A DNA stretch of 34,790 nt from Nitrospiria bacterium (GCA_035517655.1 DATIYJ010000055.1:1-34790), one strand, 5' to 3'; positions 15,753 to 23,998 are shown, counted from the first letter of the stretch. Made by a program: numbers and translations. The notes: generated by a model not told the origin, from the letters alone.

Positions 15753-16904
15753 CTACTCGCTCGCCGAGTCTTGAAGCCCGATCATTTGAAAACGCTTCGG
15801 GAGGATGTCCTCCCCTTTTTCCTCGATAATTTCCAACAGGAGTTGGACCAGGTAAGGATCAAACTGCACGCCCGCGTATCGCTTCAGCTCGGCCACGATA
15901 TCACTGATCGGAAGGGCCTTGCGGTAGGGTCGGTCCGTCACCATGGCATCAAAGGACTCCGAAGTGGATACAATCCTCGTCAGGATAGGGATGGTCTCTC
16001 CTTTCAGACCGTCCGGATAACCCGTCCCATTGTAAAATTCATGGTGATGGCGGATGATCGAGATGACGCGGTGCGAGAGTCCGATGGGGCTGACCAGCTC
16101 CACTCCAATTTCAGGATGCTGGCGCATCAAGAGCAGTTCCTGTCTCGTGAACGAACCTTCCTTGTAGATGATTTTAGAATCCACACCCAGTTTGCCGATG
16201 TCGTGGAGATAGGCGCCGACCTGGAGGTCCCGCAGCTCGGCTTGACTCAGCTCCAATTTTTGAGCCAACAGGTTGGAATAGTAATTGACGCGACTGGAAT
16301 GGCCATGGGTAAAGGGATCCTTGCTTTCAAGGGTTTCCGACAGGACCCTGACAAATTCAAGGTGGTTCCCCGATGGAAACGAACCGCCGGGTTCTTTAAC
16401 CCGATCGAACACTTCTCTCAACGATTCTAAAAATTCGGGTTTTTCGGTGATCGAATGACGCACTTCCTCGATGGTGCTGTCGTACCCGACCAATCCGCCC
16501 AGTTCACTGAGGAAGTTTGTCAGGTGGTCCCGCTGTTTCTTTTGGGCCAGAATCCGGTTGATAACGGAAATGATCTCGGTGACATTAAACGGTTTTAAAA
16601 GATAGTCGGCGGCTCCATGACGGATGGCGTCCACCGCCGTTTTCAAGCTGCCGTATCCGGTCAAAATGACCACTTCCACACGGGTCTTTTCCTTTTTGAT
16701 CTCCCGGAGGATGTCGGTTCCTTGAAAGCCCGGCATCTTGAGGTCCAGAATTACCAGGTCCACATCCGCTTTTCGTAGCATTTCCAAGGCCTGGTGACCG
16801 TTTTCTGCGTTGTATACCCCATAGAAGGGCTTCAGAATCATATTTAAGGCTTCACGCGGCCCTGCCTCATCGTCAACGATCAAGATACTGTGTCGCGATT
16901 CCAT
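15753..16904 (-). CDS. Response regulator with HD-GYP domain
   Basis: The 383-residue protein has a receiver domain (about 5-120, phosphorylatable D54 in LVILDLKMPG) and a linker, then an HD-GYP domain (about 180-360) with LHDIGKLGV (H234, D235), RHHHEFYNGTGYPDGL and FDAM..DRPYRKALP. HD-GYP proteins usually hydrolyse cyclic di-GMP. One ligand position that is normally Asp (the ADxFDAM motif) is Glu here (E316, SESFDAM), so activity may differ. ATG 16904 follows GGAGGT by four bases; the frame is open ten codons further up without a ribosome site. A sigma-54 promoter lies at 16974-16989, downstream of an NtrC-type activator gene. Confidence 0.92.
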   Translation of the reverse strand: MESRHSILIVDDEAGPREALNMILKPFYGVYNAENGHQALEMLRKADVDLVILDLKMPGFQGTDILREIKKEKTRVEVVILTGYGSLKTAVDAIRHGAADYLLKPFNVTEIISVINRILAQKKQRDHLTNFLSELGGLVGYDSTIEEVRHSITEKPEFLESLREVFDRVKEPGGSFPSGNHLEFVRVLSETLESKDPFTHGHSSRVNYYSNLLAQKLELSQAELRDLQVGAYLHDIGKLGVDSKIIYKEGSFTRQELLLMRQHPEIGVELVSPIGLSHRVISIIRHHHEFYNGTGYPDGLKGETIPILTRIVSTSESFDAMVTDRPYRKALPISDIVAELKRYAGVQFDPYLVQLLLEIIEEKGEDILPKRFQMIGLQDSASE

Positions 16905-16973
16905 TGGTACCTCCACTGGCGGGGCTAGCCGCATTCAGCATGATTGGTTGAAAGTGTTTCTCACTCTAAATAT

Positions 16974-16989
16974 AGCAACTCCTATGCCG
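16974..16989 (-). promoter_or_regulatory. Sigma-54 promoter for the HD-GYP regulator
   Basis: Minus-strand CGGCATAGGAGTTGCT matches the sigma-54 consensus TGGCACG-N4-TTGCW, with the invariant GG and GC separated by ten bases. Transcription would start about 12 bases past the GC, some 60 bases before ATG 16904. The nearest upstream gene encodes an NtrC-family activator, which such a promoter requires. Confidence 0.7.
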
Positions 16990-17150
16990 TGAAGGAGACA
17001 TGGGTGAAGGTTTTATGAATTTTGAGAACCTCATGGTTTTCCAAGGGAAACACGGAGTGGTCATCATTGATGCGATTGTCATTAAGCCGGCGACACGACG
17101 GTCGATGTACATATTTGATCGGTCCTTCTTGGCTTCATAACACAGATTAA

Positions 17151-17189
17151 TGGAATCAATGGGATAGATAATTTAGATCCATTGTTCCA
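17151..17189. promoter_or_regulatory. Imperfect dyad, possible activator binding site
   Basis: TGGAATCAATGGGA (17151-17164) faces TCCATTGTTCCA (17178-17189); allowing two unpaired bases the arms are complementary. It lies about 165-200 bases upstream of the sigma-54 promoter, where enhancer sites for NtrC-type proteins are commonly found. The whole gene-free stretch 16905-17232 is AT-richer than its surroundings. Apart from this dyad and the promoter I see nothing else in it. Confidence 0.35.
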
Positions 17190-17232
17190 TTTTGTGCATT
17201 CCCGTCTATTCTTGTGTGTTAAATGACGTACT

Positions 17233-18654
17233 TTATCCCGTTTTCTCACGGTGGGAAGAGGTCTTTGCTGAAGAAAATGATGTATGACCGGTAAGGGTGA
17301 TTCCGAGGGCATCCATTTTATATTTTAAAACTCTTCGTGTAATTCCCAGAAGACGAGCAGTCCGGGTCTGGATATAATTGGTTTTTCGGAGGGCCGACTC
17401 AATGATTTCGCGCTCGAACGATTTGACGGCGTCCGAGAGAGAGACCTGACCGCCCATGGCTTTGTCCTTCAGCGTATTCGTTCTCCGTCGGGTTTGGACC
17501 TGCACGGGCAAATCGCCCGGCCCGATCGTCGGGCCCGCCGATAGGGTAACGGCTTGTTCGATGACGTTCTCGAGTTCTCGCACATTTCCAGGCCAGTCGT
17601 ATCGCATCAAGTAGATCAGCGCTTCTTTATTCAGCGTTTTTACGGTCCGGCCATCTTCATTCGCTTTCTTGGCCAGGAAATGATTGGCCAAAGGCGGAAT
17701 GTCTTCCTTCCGGTCGCGCAGGGGAGGCAGGTGGATGGGGAGGACGTTGATCCGGTAATAAAGGTCTTCTCGAAAAGTCTTGCGGCGTATGGCTTCTTCC
17801 AGATCCTTGTTGGTCGCAGTGATCAGGCGCAGGTCCACTTCGATCGTTTCCGTTCCGCCGACCCGGGTGAACTCCTTCGACTGGAGTACACGGAGCAGCT
17901 TGGCCTGGGTCGCCGGACTGAGCTCGGCGATCTCGTCCAAGAACAACGTTCCGCCGTTCGCCGCTTCAAACTGCCCCATTTTCCGGACCGAGGCGTCCGT
18001 AAAGGCGCCTTTTTCATGGCCGAAAAGCTCGCTCTCAATCAGGCTGTCCGGGATCGAGGCGCAGTTCAACGCCACGAACGGCTTGACCCGTCGGGAGCTG
18101 TTGTAGTGAAGCGCACGGGCCACCATCTCCTTTCCGGTGCCGCTCTCTCCGGTAATGAGGACCGTCGTCTTGGTATCCGTCACTTGTTCGATTTTCAGAA
18201 AAACCTCGCGCATGGCCCGGCTCTTGCCGACGAGATTATCGAAACTGTACTTCTTGCCTACTTCCGACCGGAGGTATTGTACCTCCCGTTCCAATTCGTG
18301 AGCCGTGACGGCTTTGTCGATGGTCAACCGGAGTTCTTCGATATCGAAAGGCTTGTTGATGTAATCCGTTGCACCCAATTTCATGGATTCCACGGCCGTT
18401 TTCACCGTTCGGGTTGCGGTGAGCATGACAATGGGAAGAGAAGGCTCGACTTCGCGAAACATCTTCAATAAGGTTAAGCCGTCCATGTCCGGAAGAGCTA
18501 TATCCAGAAGGATCAAATGGATCTGGTTGCGGTGGAAAAGTTTGAGGGCCTCTTCCCCGTTCGGGGCCCAGATAAAACGATAGACCGGCTTAAGCGCGAT
18601 CTTGAGGGATTCGGCCACAGAGGTTTCGTCATCCACGATCAGGACGGTTTTCAT
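17233..18654 (-). CDS. Sigma-54-dependent response regulator (NtrC family)
   Basis: The 473-residue protein has a receiver domain (1-120, phosphorylatable D51 in LILLDIALPDMDG) and an AAA+ sigma-54 interaction domain (about 140-375). The latter shows Walker A GESGTGKE (169-176), GAFTDA (216-221), Walker B GGTLFLDEIAEL and the WPGNVREL segment. A Fis-type helix-turn-helix lies at about 404-452 (TARLLGITRRVLKYKM). It would activate sigma-54 promoters when phosphorylated. ATG 18654 is preferred: GAAGGAAA precedes it, the receiver starts MKTVLIVDDE, and the open extension to 18720 covers a promoter. No histidine kinase lies beside it. Confidence 0.95.
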   Translation of the reverse strand: MKTVLIVDDETSVAESLKIALKPVYRFIWAPNGEEALKLFHRNQIHLILLDIALPDMDGLTLLKMFREVEPSLPIVMLTATRTVKTAVESMKLGATDYINKPFDIEELRLTIDKAVTAHELEREVQYLRSEVGKKYSFDNLVGKSRAMREVFLKIEQVTDTKTTVLITGESGTGKEMVARALHYNSSRRVKPFVALNCASIPDSLIESELFGHEKGAFTDASVRKMGQFEAANGGTLFLDEIAELSPATQAKLLRVLQSKEFTRVGGTETIEVDLRLITATNKDLEEAIRRKTFREDLYYRINVLPIHLPPLRDRKEDIPPLANHFLAKKANEDGRTVKTLNKEALIYLMRYDWPGNVRELENVIEQAVTLSAGPTIGPGDLPVQVQTRRRTNTLKDKAMGGQVSLSDAVKSFEREIIESALRKTNYIQTRTARLLGITRRVLKYKMDALGITLTGHTSFSSAKTSSHREKTG

Positions 18655-18691
18655 GCCATTTCCTTCAATTAAGACTCGATTAACCTTAATA

Positions 18692-18720
18692 ATTTTACAA
18701 CCTTTTCGGGTTTCTGACAA
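18692..18720 (-). promoter_or_regulatory. Promoter of the NtrC-type regulator
   Basis: Minus-strand TTGTCA (18715-18720), 17 bases, TAAAAT (18692-18697) gives a good sigma-70 promoter about 38 bases before ATG 18654. It supports this start and shows that the regulator can be expressed apart from the phosphatase gene. Confidence 0.65.
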
Positions 18721-18786
18721 GGAACTGAAATCAATCGTGAATGGGTGTTTTTAAACGAGGGGCGGTTTCCCGCGGGGAAGGGGACT

Positions 18787-19575
18787 TCAGGAATGGGGTC
18801 GGGCGGTATCCGGGCGGCTTCCGGTAATTAACACAACGGTTACATTATCATCCCCTCCTTTATGGTTGGCCAGATCGATCAACCGTTGACAGGCGGCCTG
18901 AGGTTTCGCAAGGAGTTCGGGACCGTTCATGCGCAATTCTTCATCGGTCAAAAGATTGCTCAGACCGTCCGAACAAAGGAGAAGAGCGTCGCCTTCCATG
19001 AGCGGCACGGACTTTACGTCCACCTCGACTTTCATGCTGCTGCCGAGCGCCCGCGTGATCACGTGCTTCAACGGGTGTTGATTGGCTTCGTCGATTTTGA
19101 GCAGTCCTTGTTGGATGTAGTCGTTAATCAGCGAATGGTCCTCCGTCAATCGGTCGACCCGGCCGTTCCGAAACAGGTAAGCCCGGCTGTCGCCGACGTG
19201 GGCGACATACGCGGTGTCCTGGTCGACCAGAACGGCGACCATGGTGGTTCCCATTCCGTTCAGCTTCGGATTGGCCCGGCTGGACTGAAAGATTTTCTCA
19301 TTGGCCAAGTGCCCGGCCGCCACCAGCCGTCGGACCGGCAAGGGGAGGTTTCGGTCGATATCGGCCGGCCAGGTCACTTCGGAGGATTGGACGCTTGTCC
19401 GCATGAACTCATGCATGATGTCGACCGCCATGTGACTTGCGATCTCCCCCGCGGCATGGCCGCCCATGCCGTCGGCCACGATGAAGAACTGGAGGTCCTG
19501 AATAACGGCCCAAGCATCTTCGTTCGATGAGCGTACGCGTCCGACATCCGATTGGCCGAAAGCTTTAATCTGCAT
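18787..19575 (-). CDS. PP2C-type serine/threonine protein phosphatase
   Basis: The 262-residue protein has the PP2C metal-binding motifs SNEDAW, VADGMGGHAAGEIASHMAV, GMGTTMVAVLV, AHVGDSRAYLFR, CSDGLSNLL and GGDDNVTVVLI, which coordinate the Mn/Mg centre. Bacterial enzymes of this type reverse Hanks-type kinase phosphorylation or act in stress partner-switching. No kinase gene is in the window. ATG 19575 (MQIKAFGQSDVG) is the family start; an upstream frame to 19617 would begin over promoter-like sequence. The gene follows dinB on the same strand with a 79-base gap. Confidence 0.93.
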   Translation of the reverse strand: MQIKAFGQSDVGRVRSSNEDAWAVIQDLQFFIVADGMGGHAAGEIASHMAVDIMHEFMRTSVQSSEVTWPADIDRNLPLPVRRLVAAGHLANEKIFQSSRANPKLNGMGTTMVAVLVDQDTAYVAHVGDSRAYLFRNGRVDRLTEDHSLINDYIQQGLLKIDEANQHPLKHVITRALGSSMKVEVDVKSVPLMEGDALLLCSDGLSNLLTDEELRMNGPELLAKPQAACQRLIDLANHKGGDDNVTVVLITGSRPDTARPHS

Positions 19576-19597
19576 CGCCACGCACCCGTTATAACAT

Positions 19598-19628
19598 ATT
19601 ATAATGCGCCGGATCAATTCCGGAATTG
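19598..19628 (-). promoter_or_regulatory. Candidate promoter and 14-bp palindrome upstream of PP2C gene
   Basis: A perfect TATAAT on the minus strand (19598-19603) lies about 23 bases before the PP2C ATG. There is no good -35; instead a perfect 14-base palindrome CAATTCCGGAATTG occupies 19615-19628, where an activator or repressor could bind. This is a suggestion only. Confidence 0.35.
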
Positions 19629-19654
19629 CTATCGTGGGGATTCGCGTCGAGGGT

Positions 19655-20875
19655 TCAATGATATTCCCGCACGCCCTTTGGCCTCCAGGCGGGAGAGATC
19701 ACGGCCTTGTGAGGATGGCCGGCGATCAATGTGCCCCAGCGGACGGTCCGCTCGCCGTACCGATCGTTGATTCCATCCATCGTCGCGAGCAGTCGGTTGC
19801 GCCGCCGTTCTGTTTCAAACAACGGAAGCTGTCCTGTATCCGGGATCAATCCGGACAGGCCGACGCCGACCAAACGGACCGCCTGCTCCAACCGGACGGT
19901 CCCAAGGATCCGTCGCGCCGCAAGAAAGATTTCCAACCCGTCGTTCAAAAACGATTTGAGCCGGCGCCGGCGGCTGAACGTTTGAAAGTCCGCATATCGA
20001 AGCGTCAGCGTCACGACGTTTCCCCGGTAACGGTTCCGACGCGCGCGCCGGCCGACCATCTCGGCGAGCTCGATCAGGGGGCGTTCGATCTCGCCCGCCC
20101 GGCGGAGATCGCGCGGCAGCGTCATACTGTGGCCGATCGACTTGGCTTCCGGTTCTTCCCCGCTCGGGACGACCGGACGGTCATCTTGTCCCAGGCCCAT
20201 GGCCTTCAGGGAGTAACCGATGATTCCGAAGCGGCCGATCAACCGTTCAACGGGAGCCCTTCCCAACTGGCCGCAGGTCCGGATCTCCATGTCGGCCAAG
20301 GCCCGGTCCAGATTGGGGCCGATTCCGCAGAGCGCCTTCACGGGGAGGTCTTCGAGCAGGATCGGTACGTCTTTCGGGTCGATCCGGACCAATCCGTCGG
20401 GTTTTTTAAGGCCGCTTCCCAGTTTGGCCAGCGTTTTGTTGGGCGCGATTCCCACCGACGCCGTGAGCTGCATTTCCCGCCGGATCCGGCGTTTGACGGC
20501 CGACGCGATGGCCTCGGCCCCCCCGAAAAGGATCAACGAGCCGGTGATGTCCAGAAAGGCCTCGTCCACGGAGAAGACTTCCACCAGAGGAGTGTAGTGA
20601 AGGAAAATCGTCAAGAGCCGCCGGCTGACGTCGGTGTAGCGTTCGTGATCGCTCGGCACCACGATCAGCGCCGGGCAGAGCGCCCGGGCCTCCGGGAGCG
20701 TCATGCCGGTCTTGACGCCGTAGGCCCGGGCCTCGTACGAGGCCGTCAGCACGACGGTGCGGGCGTTGGCGCCGCAGACCGCGATCGGTTTGCCCCGGAG
20801 GGCGGGATGGACCCGCTGTTCGACCGAGGCGAAAAAGGCGTCCATGTCGACATGCAGGAGGGTGCGGTCCGTCAT
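19655..20875 (-). CDS. dinB: DNA polymerase IV (Y-family, translesion)
   Basis: The 406-residue Y-family polymerase shows LHVDMDAFFASVEQ (metal ligand D10, steric-gate position F15) and FSVDEAFLDITG (D104, E105). It also has the thumb GLKKPDGLV and ALCGIGPNLD helix-hairpin-helix, and a little-finger domain. The clamp-binding motif QLPLF lies at 349-353. About 50 residues follow the clamp motif (NRLLATMDGINDRYGERTV), a tail I recall from many Pol IV homologues. It sits in a minus-strand run headed by lexA, consistent with an SOS role. Confidence 0.95.
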   Translation of the reverse strand: MTDRTLLHVDMDAFFASVEQRVHPALRGKPIAVCGANARTVVLTASYEARAYGVKTGMTLPEARALCPALIVVPSDHERYTDVSRRLLTIFLHYTPLVEVFSVDEAFLDITGSLILFGGAEAIASAVKRRIRREMQLTASVGIAPNKTLAKLGSGLKKPDGLVRIDPKDVPILLEDLPVKALCGIGPNLDRALADMEIRTCGQLGRAPVERLIGRFGIIGYSLKAMGLGQDDRPVVPSGEEPEAKSIGHSMTLPRDLRRAGEIERPLIELAEMVGRRARRNRYRGNVVTLTLRYADFQTFSRRRRLKSFLNDGLEIFLAARRILGTVRLEQAVRLVGVGLSGLIPDTGQLPLFETERRRNRLLATMDGINDRYGERTVRWGTLIAGHPHKAVISPAWRPKGVREYH

Positions 20876-20905
20876 GATAGATAGGGCCTCGCGCGGATCT
20901 TTACT

Positions 20906-21511
20906 TCACGGGAGGAGGATCCGGCTCGGGGCGGCCTCCTTTCGGATCGCTTCGGCCACCTCGGGATGGAATTGTTCGATGAATCCCAAGAGGCCCCGCA
21001 GGAACTGGTGCGACTGGAGCCGCCCGTCCAAGAACGACCGGGCCATCTTCAGGTAGGCGTCGACCGCTTCGACGGATGTTTGTGCGCCGATTTCCTTGAC
21101 CAAGGGTTCCATTTCCTTCCAAAGCGCTTCGCCGAAGGGCGACCGGGCCGATTCAGGGAGGGCCAGGGGGCTTAGCCGTCTCCGGAGGTCTTCCATTCCG
21201 GAGATCGCCTCGGCGTCCGTTGCCGTGCCGCGCGGGGCAAACTGCTTGAAGATCACGACCTCCATCACGGAAAGGAGCGTGACCGTCCTTTGATCCTTCA
21301 GCGCCTGGAAAACGCGGACCCGTTCGGCGGAAAAGGTCTGGGCCGTCCGTACGCGCTGATAGCCCTCGTGCGTCGCGAGGTAGACGCAGTCCGAAGGGCA
21401 CGCGATCCGGGTCAACCGGTGCTCTCCGCAGCAGCGCGGACAGATCAAGCCTCCTAACGCCGGGCAGGATCGTTTGCCTTTGGCTTTATGACAGTAAACG
21501 CAGGAAGCCAT
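20906..21511 (-). CDS. Cys-rich putative zinc-binding protein of unknown function
   Basis: I do not recognise a named family. The 201-residue protein starts MASCVYCHKAKGKRSCPALG and has a Cys-rich N-terminus: C4, C7, C16, C24, C27, C28, H31, C38 and C42, suggesting one or two zinc-binding knuckles. The rest (about 50-201) looks helical, with no membrane segment or signal peptide. ATG 21511 is followed directly by the Cys motif. It ends 30 bases before dinB, so the two are probably co-transcribed and it may work with DNA damage tolerance. That link is inference from position only. Confidence 0.75.
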   Translation of the reverse strand: MASCVYCHKAKGKRSCPALGGLICPRCCGEHRLTRIACPSDCVYLATHEGYQRVRTAQTFSAERVRVFQALKDQRTVTLLSVMEVVIFKQFAPRGTATDAEAISGMEDLRRRLSPLALPESARSPFGEALWKEMEPLVKEIGAQTSVEAVDAYLKMARSFLDGRLQSHQFLRGLLGFIEQFHPEVAEAIRKEAAPSRILLP

Positions 21512-21699
21512 CCATCACCGAATCTAATTCAAACGAGATTCATCCGGTCGTATCGGCGGGCTCTGTCCTTCGGCGGCTCCATCCGTCCCAACGCCGCGTG
21601 CTCCGAAGATTAATCCGGGGAACCTCTCTTAATCATATCCGTGCCGGGTTTCGGAAAGTCTACCCGAATACCCCGGCCGGGTCAAATCGGGTTCGGGTC
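21512..21699. other. Spacer upstream of the Cys-rich gene, with inverted repeat
   Basis: GAATCT (21520-21525) and AGATTC (21536-21541) form an inverted repeat with a ten-base interval, 9-30 bases before the Cys-rich gene's start. That would be an operator-like position if transcription begins nearby. I find no confident promoter hexamers and no copy of the lexA operator in this spacer. Confidence 0.3.
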
Positions 21700-22959
21700 T
21701 CATAGATTCTCCGGCGACCAGAGATCAAGCTGCGCGGGCTTGATCCGGGGCGATGCCGGGATCAGGGGCCGGCCGTGGAGGAGCAAATATGGCGCGGCGC
21801 GCTTCATCACGACGCCCAGTCGGGTCAAGTGCCGGGCATCGGTGATGACCGAAGAAGGGCGCAGCTCCGCGATTCGTTTGGCCGAGATCGGACCGATCCC
21901 CGGCACGCGCAGCAGCCGCTCGTATTCGACCTTCATAACCTCCAAGGGGAAGAACTCGGGATGGCCCGTCGCCCAGGCCAGCTTCGGATCGACGGCCATG
22001 GGCAGATGGCCGCGGCCGTCAAACACCAGCTCCGAGACCGAAAAACCGTAAAAGCGCATCAGCCAGTCGGCCTGATACAGCCGGTGCTGCCGCAGAAGCG
22101 GGGCGGGCGGAAGATGATCGAGCGGGGTATCCGGAATCGGACTGAAGGCGCTGAAATAAGCCCGACGCAGACCGATTTCCCCGTAGAGCCGATCGGTGGC
22201 GGAGAGCAGGTCCTGATCGGTCTCGCCGGCCGCGCCCACCACAAACTGAGTGATCTGGCCGGCCGGGATCAGGCCGGGATATTCCTGCTTGAGCCGCTTG
22301 ACCCAGACCATTCGGGTGAGCATATCGTCCAGGAAACTTTTTTTGGCCGAGAGCCGTGCGAGATGCTGGGGCGTCGGGGCCTCGAGATTGAGGGAGACGC
22401 GGCTGGCCAGGCGCAGGGTTTGTTCCACTGCCGCGGGGCCGGCCCCCGGCAGGATCTTCAGATGAATGTATCCCTTGAACTCATATCGTTTTCGAAGAAT
22501 CTCGGCCGTCTGGACCATCCGCTCCTGCATCGTATCGATCTTCCGCGTGATGCCGGAGGAGAGAAACAGCCCGTCCACGAACCGTTTCCGGTGGAGCATC
22601 ATAAAAGTCCGGGCCAGCTCTTCCGGGGAAACGTAGGTGCGGGGCACGTCGCGGCTCGCCCGGTGCTCGCAGTAAAAGCAGTCGAACTCGCAGATGTTCG
22701 TCTGGAGAACCTTGAGCAGTCGGACGGTCTTCCCGCCCCCCACCGGGCTGACATGAATGCCGCCGGGAAGACCTGCCTGTCCGGCAGGCAGGAAGCGTTC
22801 GGGCCCCTTCCTCACGGGGTTCCGGTGGCGTTGATCGCGGCCGTCCGGCGCCGTGATGCCTTGCGGGGTAAAGCAGCCGGGGACGGACTGGCCGGCCGAG
22901 AGCTCATGCTCTTGCGCGGCGCCTTCCCCTAGGATCGCGAGTTTTTGGATTGTGTCCAT
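21700..22959 (-). CDS. Putative DNA modification/repair radical SAM protein
   Basis: The 419-residue protein has the radical-SAM cluster motif CEFDCFYC (C90, C94, C97), which holds a 4Fe-4S cluster cleaving S-adenosylmethionine. A C-terminal helix-hairpin-helix VPGIGPISAKRIAEL suggests DNA binding. This matches the family described as a radical SAM protein linked to uracil-DNA glycosylase; its reaction is not known to me. No glycosylase partner is in the window. ATG 22959 follows GAGGAGACGTC. Residues about 55-65 (LPAGQAGLPGG) are encoded by a palindromic repeat, apparently an in-frame insertion between the N-terminal segment and the cluster motif. It belongs to the lexA-to-dinB run. Confidence 0.85.
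   Translation of the reverse strand: MDTIQKLAILGEGAAQEHELSAGQSVPGCFTPQGITAPDGRDQRHRNPVRKGPERFLPAGQAGLPGGIHVSPVGGGKTVRLLKVLQTNICEFDCFYCEHRASRDVPRTYVSPEELARTFMMLHRKRFVDGLFLSSGITRKIDTMQERMVQTAEILRKRYEFKGYIHLKILPGAGPAAVEQTLRLASRVSLNLEAPTPQHLARLSAKKSFLDDMLTRMVWVKRLKQEYPGLIPAGQITQFVVGAAGETDQDLLSATDRLYGEIGLRRAYFSAFSPIPDTPLDHLPPAPLLRQHRLYQADWLMRFYGFSVSELVFDGRGHLPMAVDPKLAWATGHPEFFPLEVMKVEYERLLRVPGIGPISAKRIAELRPSSVITDARHLTRLGVVMKRAAPYLLLHGRPLIPASPRIKPAQLDLWSPENL
22772..22792. repeat. Palindromic repeat element inside the radical-SAM gene
   Basis: CCTGCCTG, five bases, CAGGCAGG: a perfect eight-base inverted repeat inside the coding region, translated in frame as part of LPAGQAGL. I recall very similar elements (coding for AGRQAG-like peptides) recurring in many environmental genomes. 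Confidence 0.6.
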
Positions 22960-22983
22960 GACGTCTCCTCGATCATATCGCTT

Positions 22984-23011
22984 GTAGGGGCGTAGCATGC
23001 TACGCCCCTAC
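22984..23011. repeat. 28-bp perfect palindrome (REP-like)
   Basis: The arm GTAGGGGCGTAGCA is followed directly by its exact reverse complement. It sits in the 102-base spacer between the 82-aa protein gene and the radical-SAM gene. It shares the outer GTAGGGGCG with the element at 26378-26400, so it belongs to a small palindromic repeat family. It has no T-run and is not a normal terminator. Confidence 0.75.
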
Positions 23012-23061
23012 GGTCGTTCATGTTCAACACGGTGCACGCGGGCGCCGTGTTCCTACGCGCA

Positions 23062-23310
23062 TCACATCGGGCTCACGGTCATCAACCTCCAGGAAAGGGC
23101 CGCGGCGTCGTAGGTCAAGTCATAAAGGTTCGCCCCGTCCGTCACTGCGAAGTGATGGAAAACCCGCTGTCCGTCCCGGACTTTCCATGCGAAGGTCACC
23201 CGTTCCACGCTGTATTTGCGGTTGTTCCAGACGAACCATTTCGGAACGACGGTCTTCTCGGGATCAAATACCACGCCCACGGTTACGGATTCTCCGATCT
23301 CGGTGATCAT
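23062..23310 (-). CDS. Small conserved-looking protein downstream of lexA
   Basis: The 82-residue protein MITEIGESVTVGVVFDPEKT... is rich in Trp, Tyr and beta-forming residues, for example PKWFVWNNRKYSVERVTFAW, HHFAVTDGANLYDLTYD and SWRLM. It looks like a small all-beta domain. It resembles, from memory, DUF6504-type proteins found beside error-prone polymerase genes, but this is uncertain. The ATG at 23310 has AAGGGGA upstream and begins 14 bases after the lexA stop, so the two are one operon under LexA control. No signal peptide is present. Confidence 0.8.
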   Translation of the reverse strand: MITEIGESVTVGVVFDPEKTVVPKWFVWNNRKYSVERVTFAWKVRDGQRVFHHFAVTDGANLYDLTYDAAALSWRLMTVSPM

Positions 23311-23324
23311 GATTTCCCCTTCCT

Positions 23325-23996
23325 TCACAATTTTCGTATAATCGCCACGACCTTGCCGAGCACGCGAACCTCTTCCTGGTCCGGTTTCACCACGATCGCG
23401 TTCATCCGGGCGTTCGCCGGCTCCAGCCGGATCGCGTGGCGGTCCTTGTAAAACCGTTTGACCGTGGCCTCGTCGTTTACGAGCGCGACCACGATTTCTC
23501 CGTTGCGCGGCTGGGGATGGGGCCGCACCACGGCCAAGTCGCCCGAATGGATGCCGGCCTCGATCATGCTGTCGCCCGTGACCCGGAGCACAAACGATCC
23601 GGGCGGCGCGAGGCTCCGGTCCAGCCGGAGGTGCTGTTCCGCCTCTTCCGTCGCCAGCAGGGGGGCGCCGGCCCGGACCCGGCCCACCAGCGGCACGACG
23701 ACGGTCGGGGAGGCGCTTTCCCCGGACCACCCGACCACCTCCATCGCGCGGGACAGTCTCGATCGGCGGCGGATGTAGCCCTTGCCCTCCAGGGCGGCCA
23801 GATGTTTCTGCGCGCCTTTGGGTCCCCGCAGACGGAGATGCCGGGCGATTTCCCGCACGGTGGGCGGGAAGCCGTTTTTCTCGCAGCTGTCCTTGATAAA
23901 CGCGAGCACGCGTTCCTGTCGTCGGGTCAGCGCCCGCTCGCCGCGCTCGCGCGGCGGGTCCGTATTTAGCATCGCGGTTTCATGCCGTCGTTTCAT
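23325..23996 (-). CDS. lexA: LexA repressor / autoprotease
   Basis: LexA represses DNA-damage genes and self-cleaves when RecA filaments form. The 223-residue protein has an N-terminal winged helix (about 22-88, LTRRQERVLAFI...GFPPTVREIARHLRL). The cleavage bond is A109-G110 (GRVRAGAP), and the catalytic dyad is S143 (GDSM) and K180 (ATVKRF). The N-terminus is about 20 residues longer than in E. coli. ATG 23996 has no ribosome site because the operator palindrome ends two bases before it, so the message leader would be very short. A later ATG at 23972 is possible but also lacks one. Confidence 0.95.
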   Translation of the reverse strand: MKRRHETAMLNTDPPRERGERALTRRQERVLAFIKDSCEKNGFPPTVREIARHLRLRGPKGAQKHLAALEGKGYIRRRSRLSRAMEVVGWSGESASPTVVVPLVGRVRAGAPLLATEEAEQHLRLDRSLAPPGSFVLRVTGDSMIEAGIHSGDLAVVRPHPQPRNGEIVVALVNDEATVKRFYKDRHAIRLEPANARMNAIVVKPDQEEVRVLGKVVAIIRKL

Positions 23997-23998
23997 TG

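Noticed and set aside
17082-17312. 76-codon minus-strand frame between the two regulators
   Set aside because: It overlaps the end of the NtrC-type gene, has no ribosome site and no recognisable features; the region is better explained as regulatory.
17950-18010. GAFTDA instead of GAFTGA in the sigma-54 activator
   Set aside because: From my knowledge of the family this variant is common in working activators, so it is not evidence of loss of function.
18735-18786. Terminator after the PP2C gene
   Set aside because: Only a weak GCGG/CCGC hairpin without a proper T-run is present on the minus strand.
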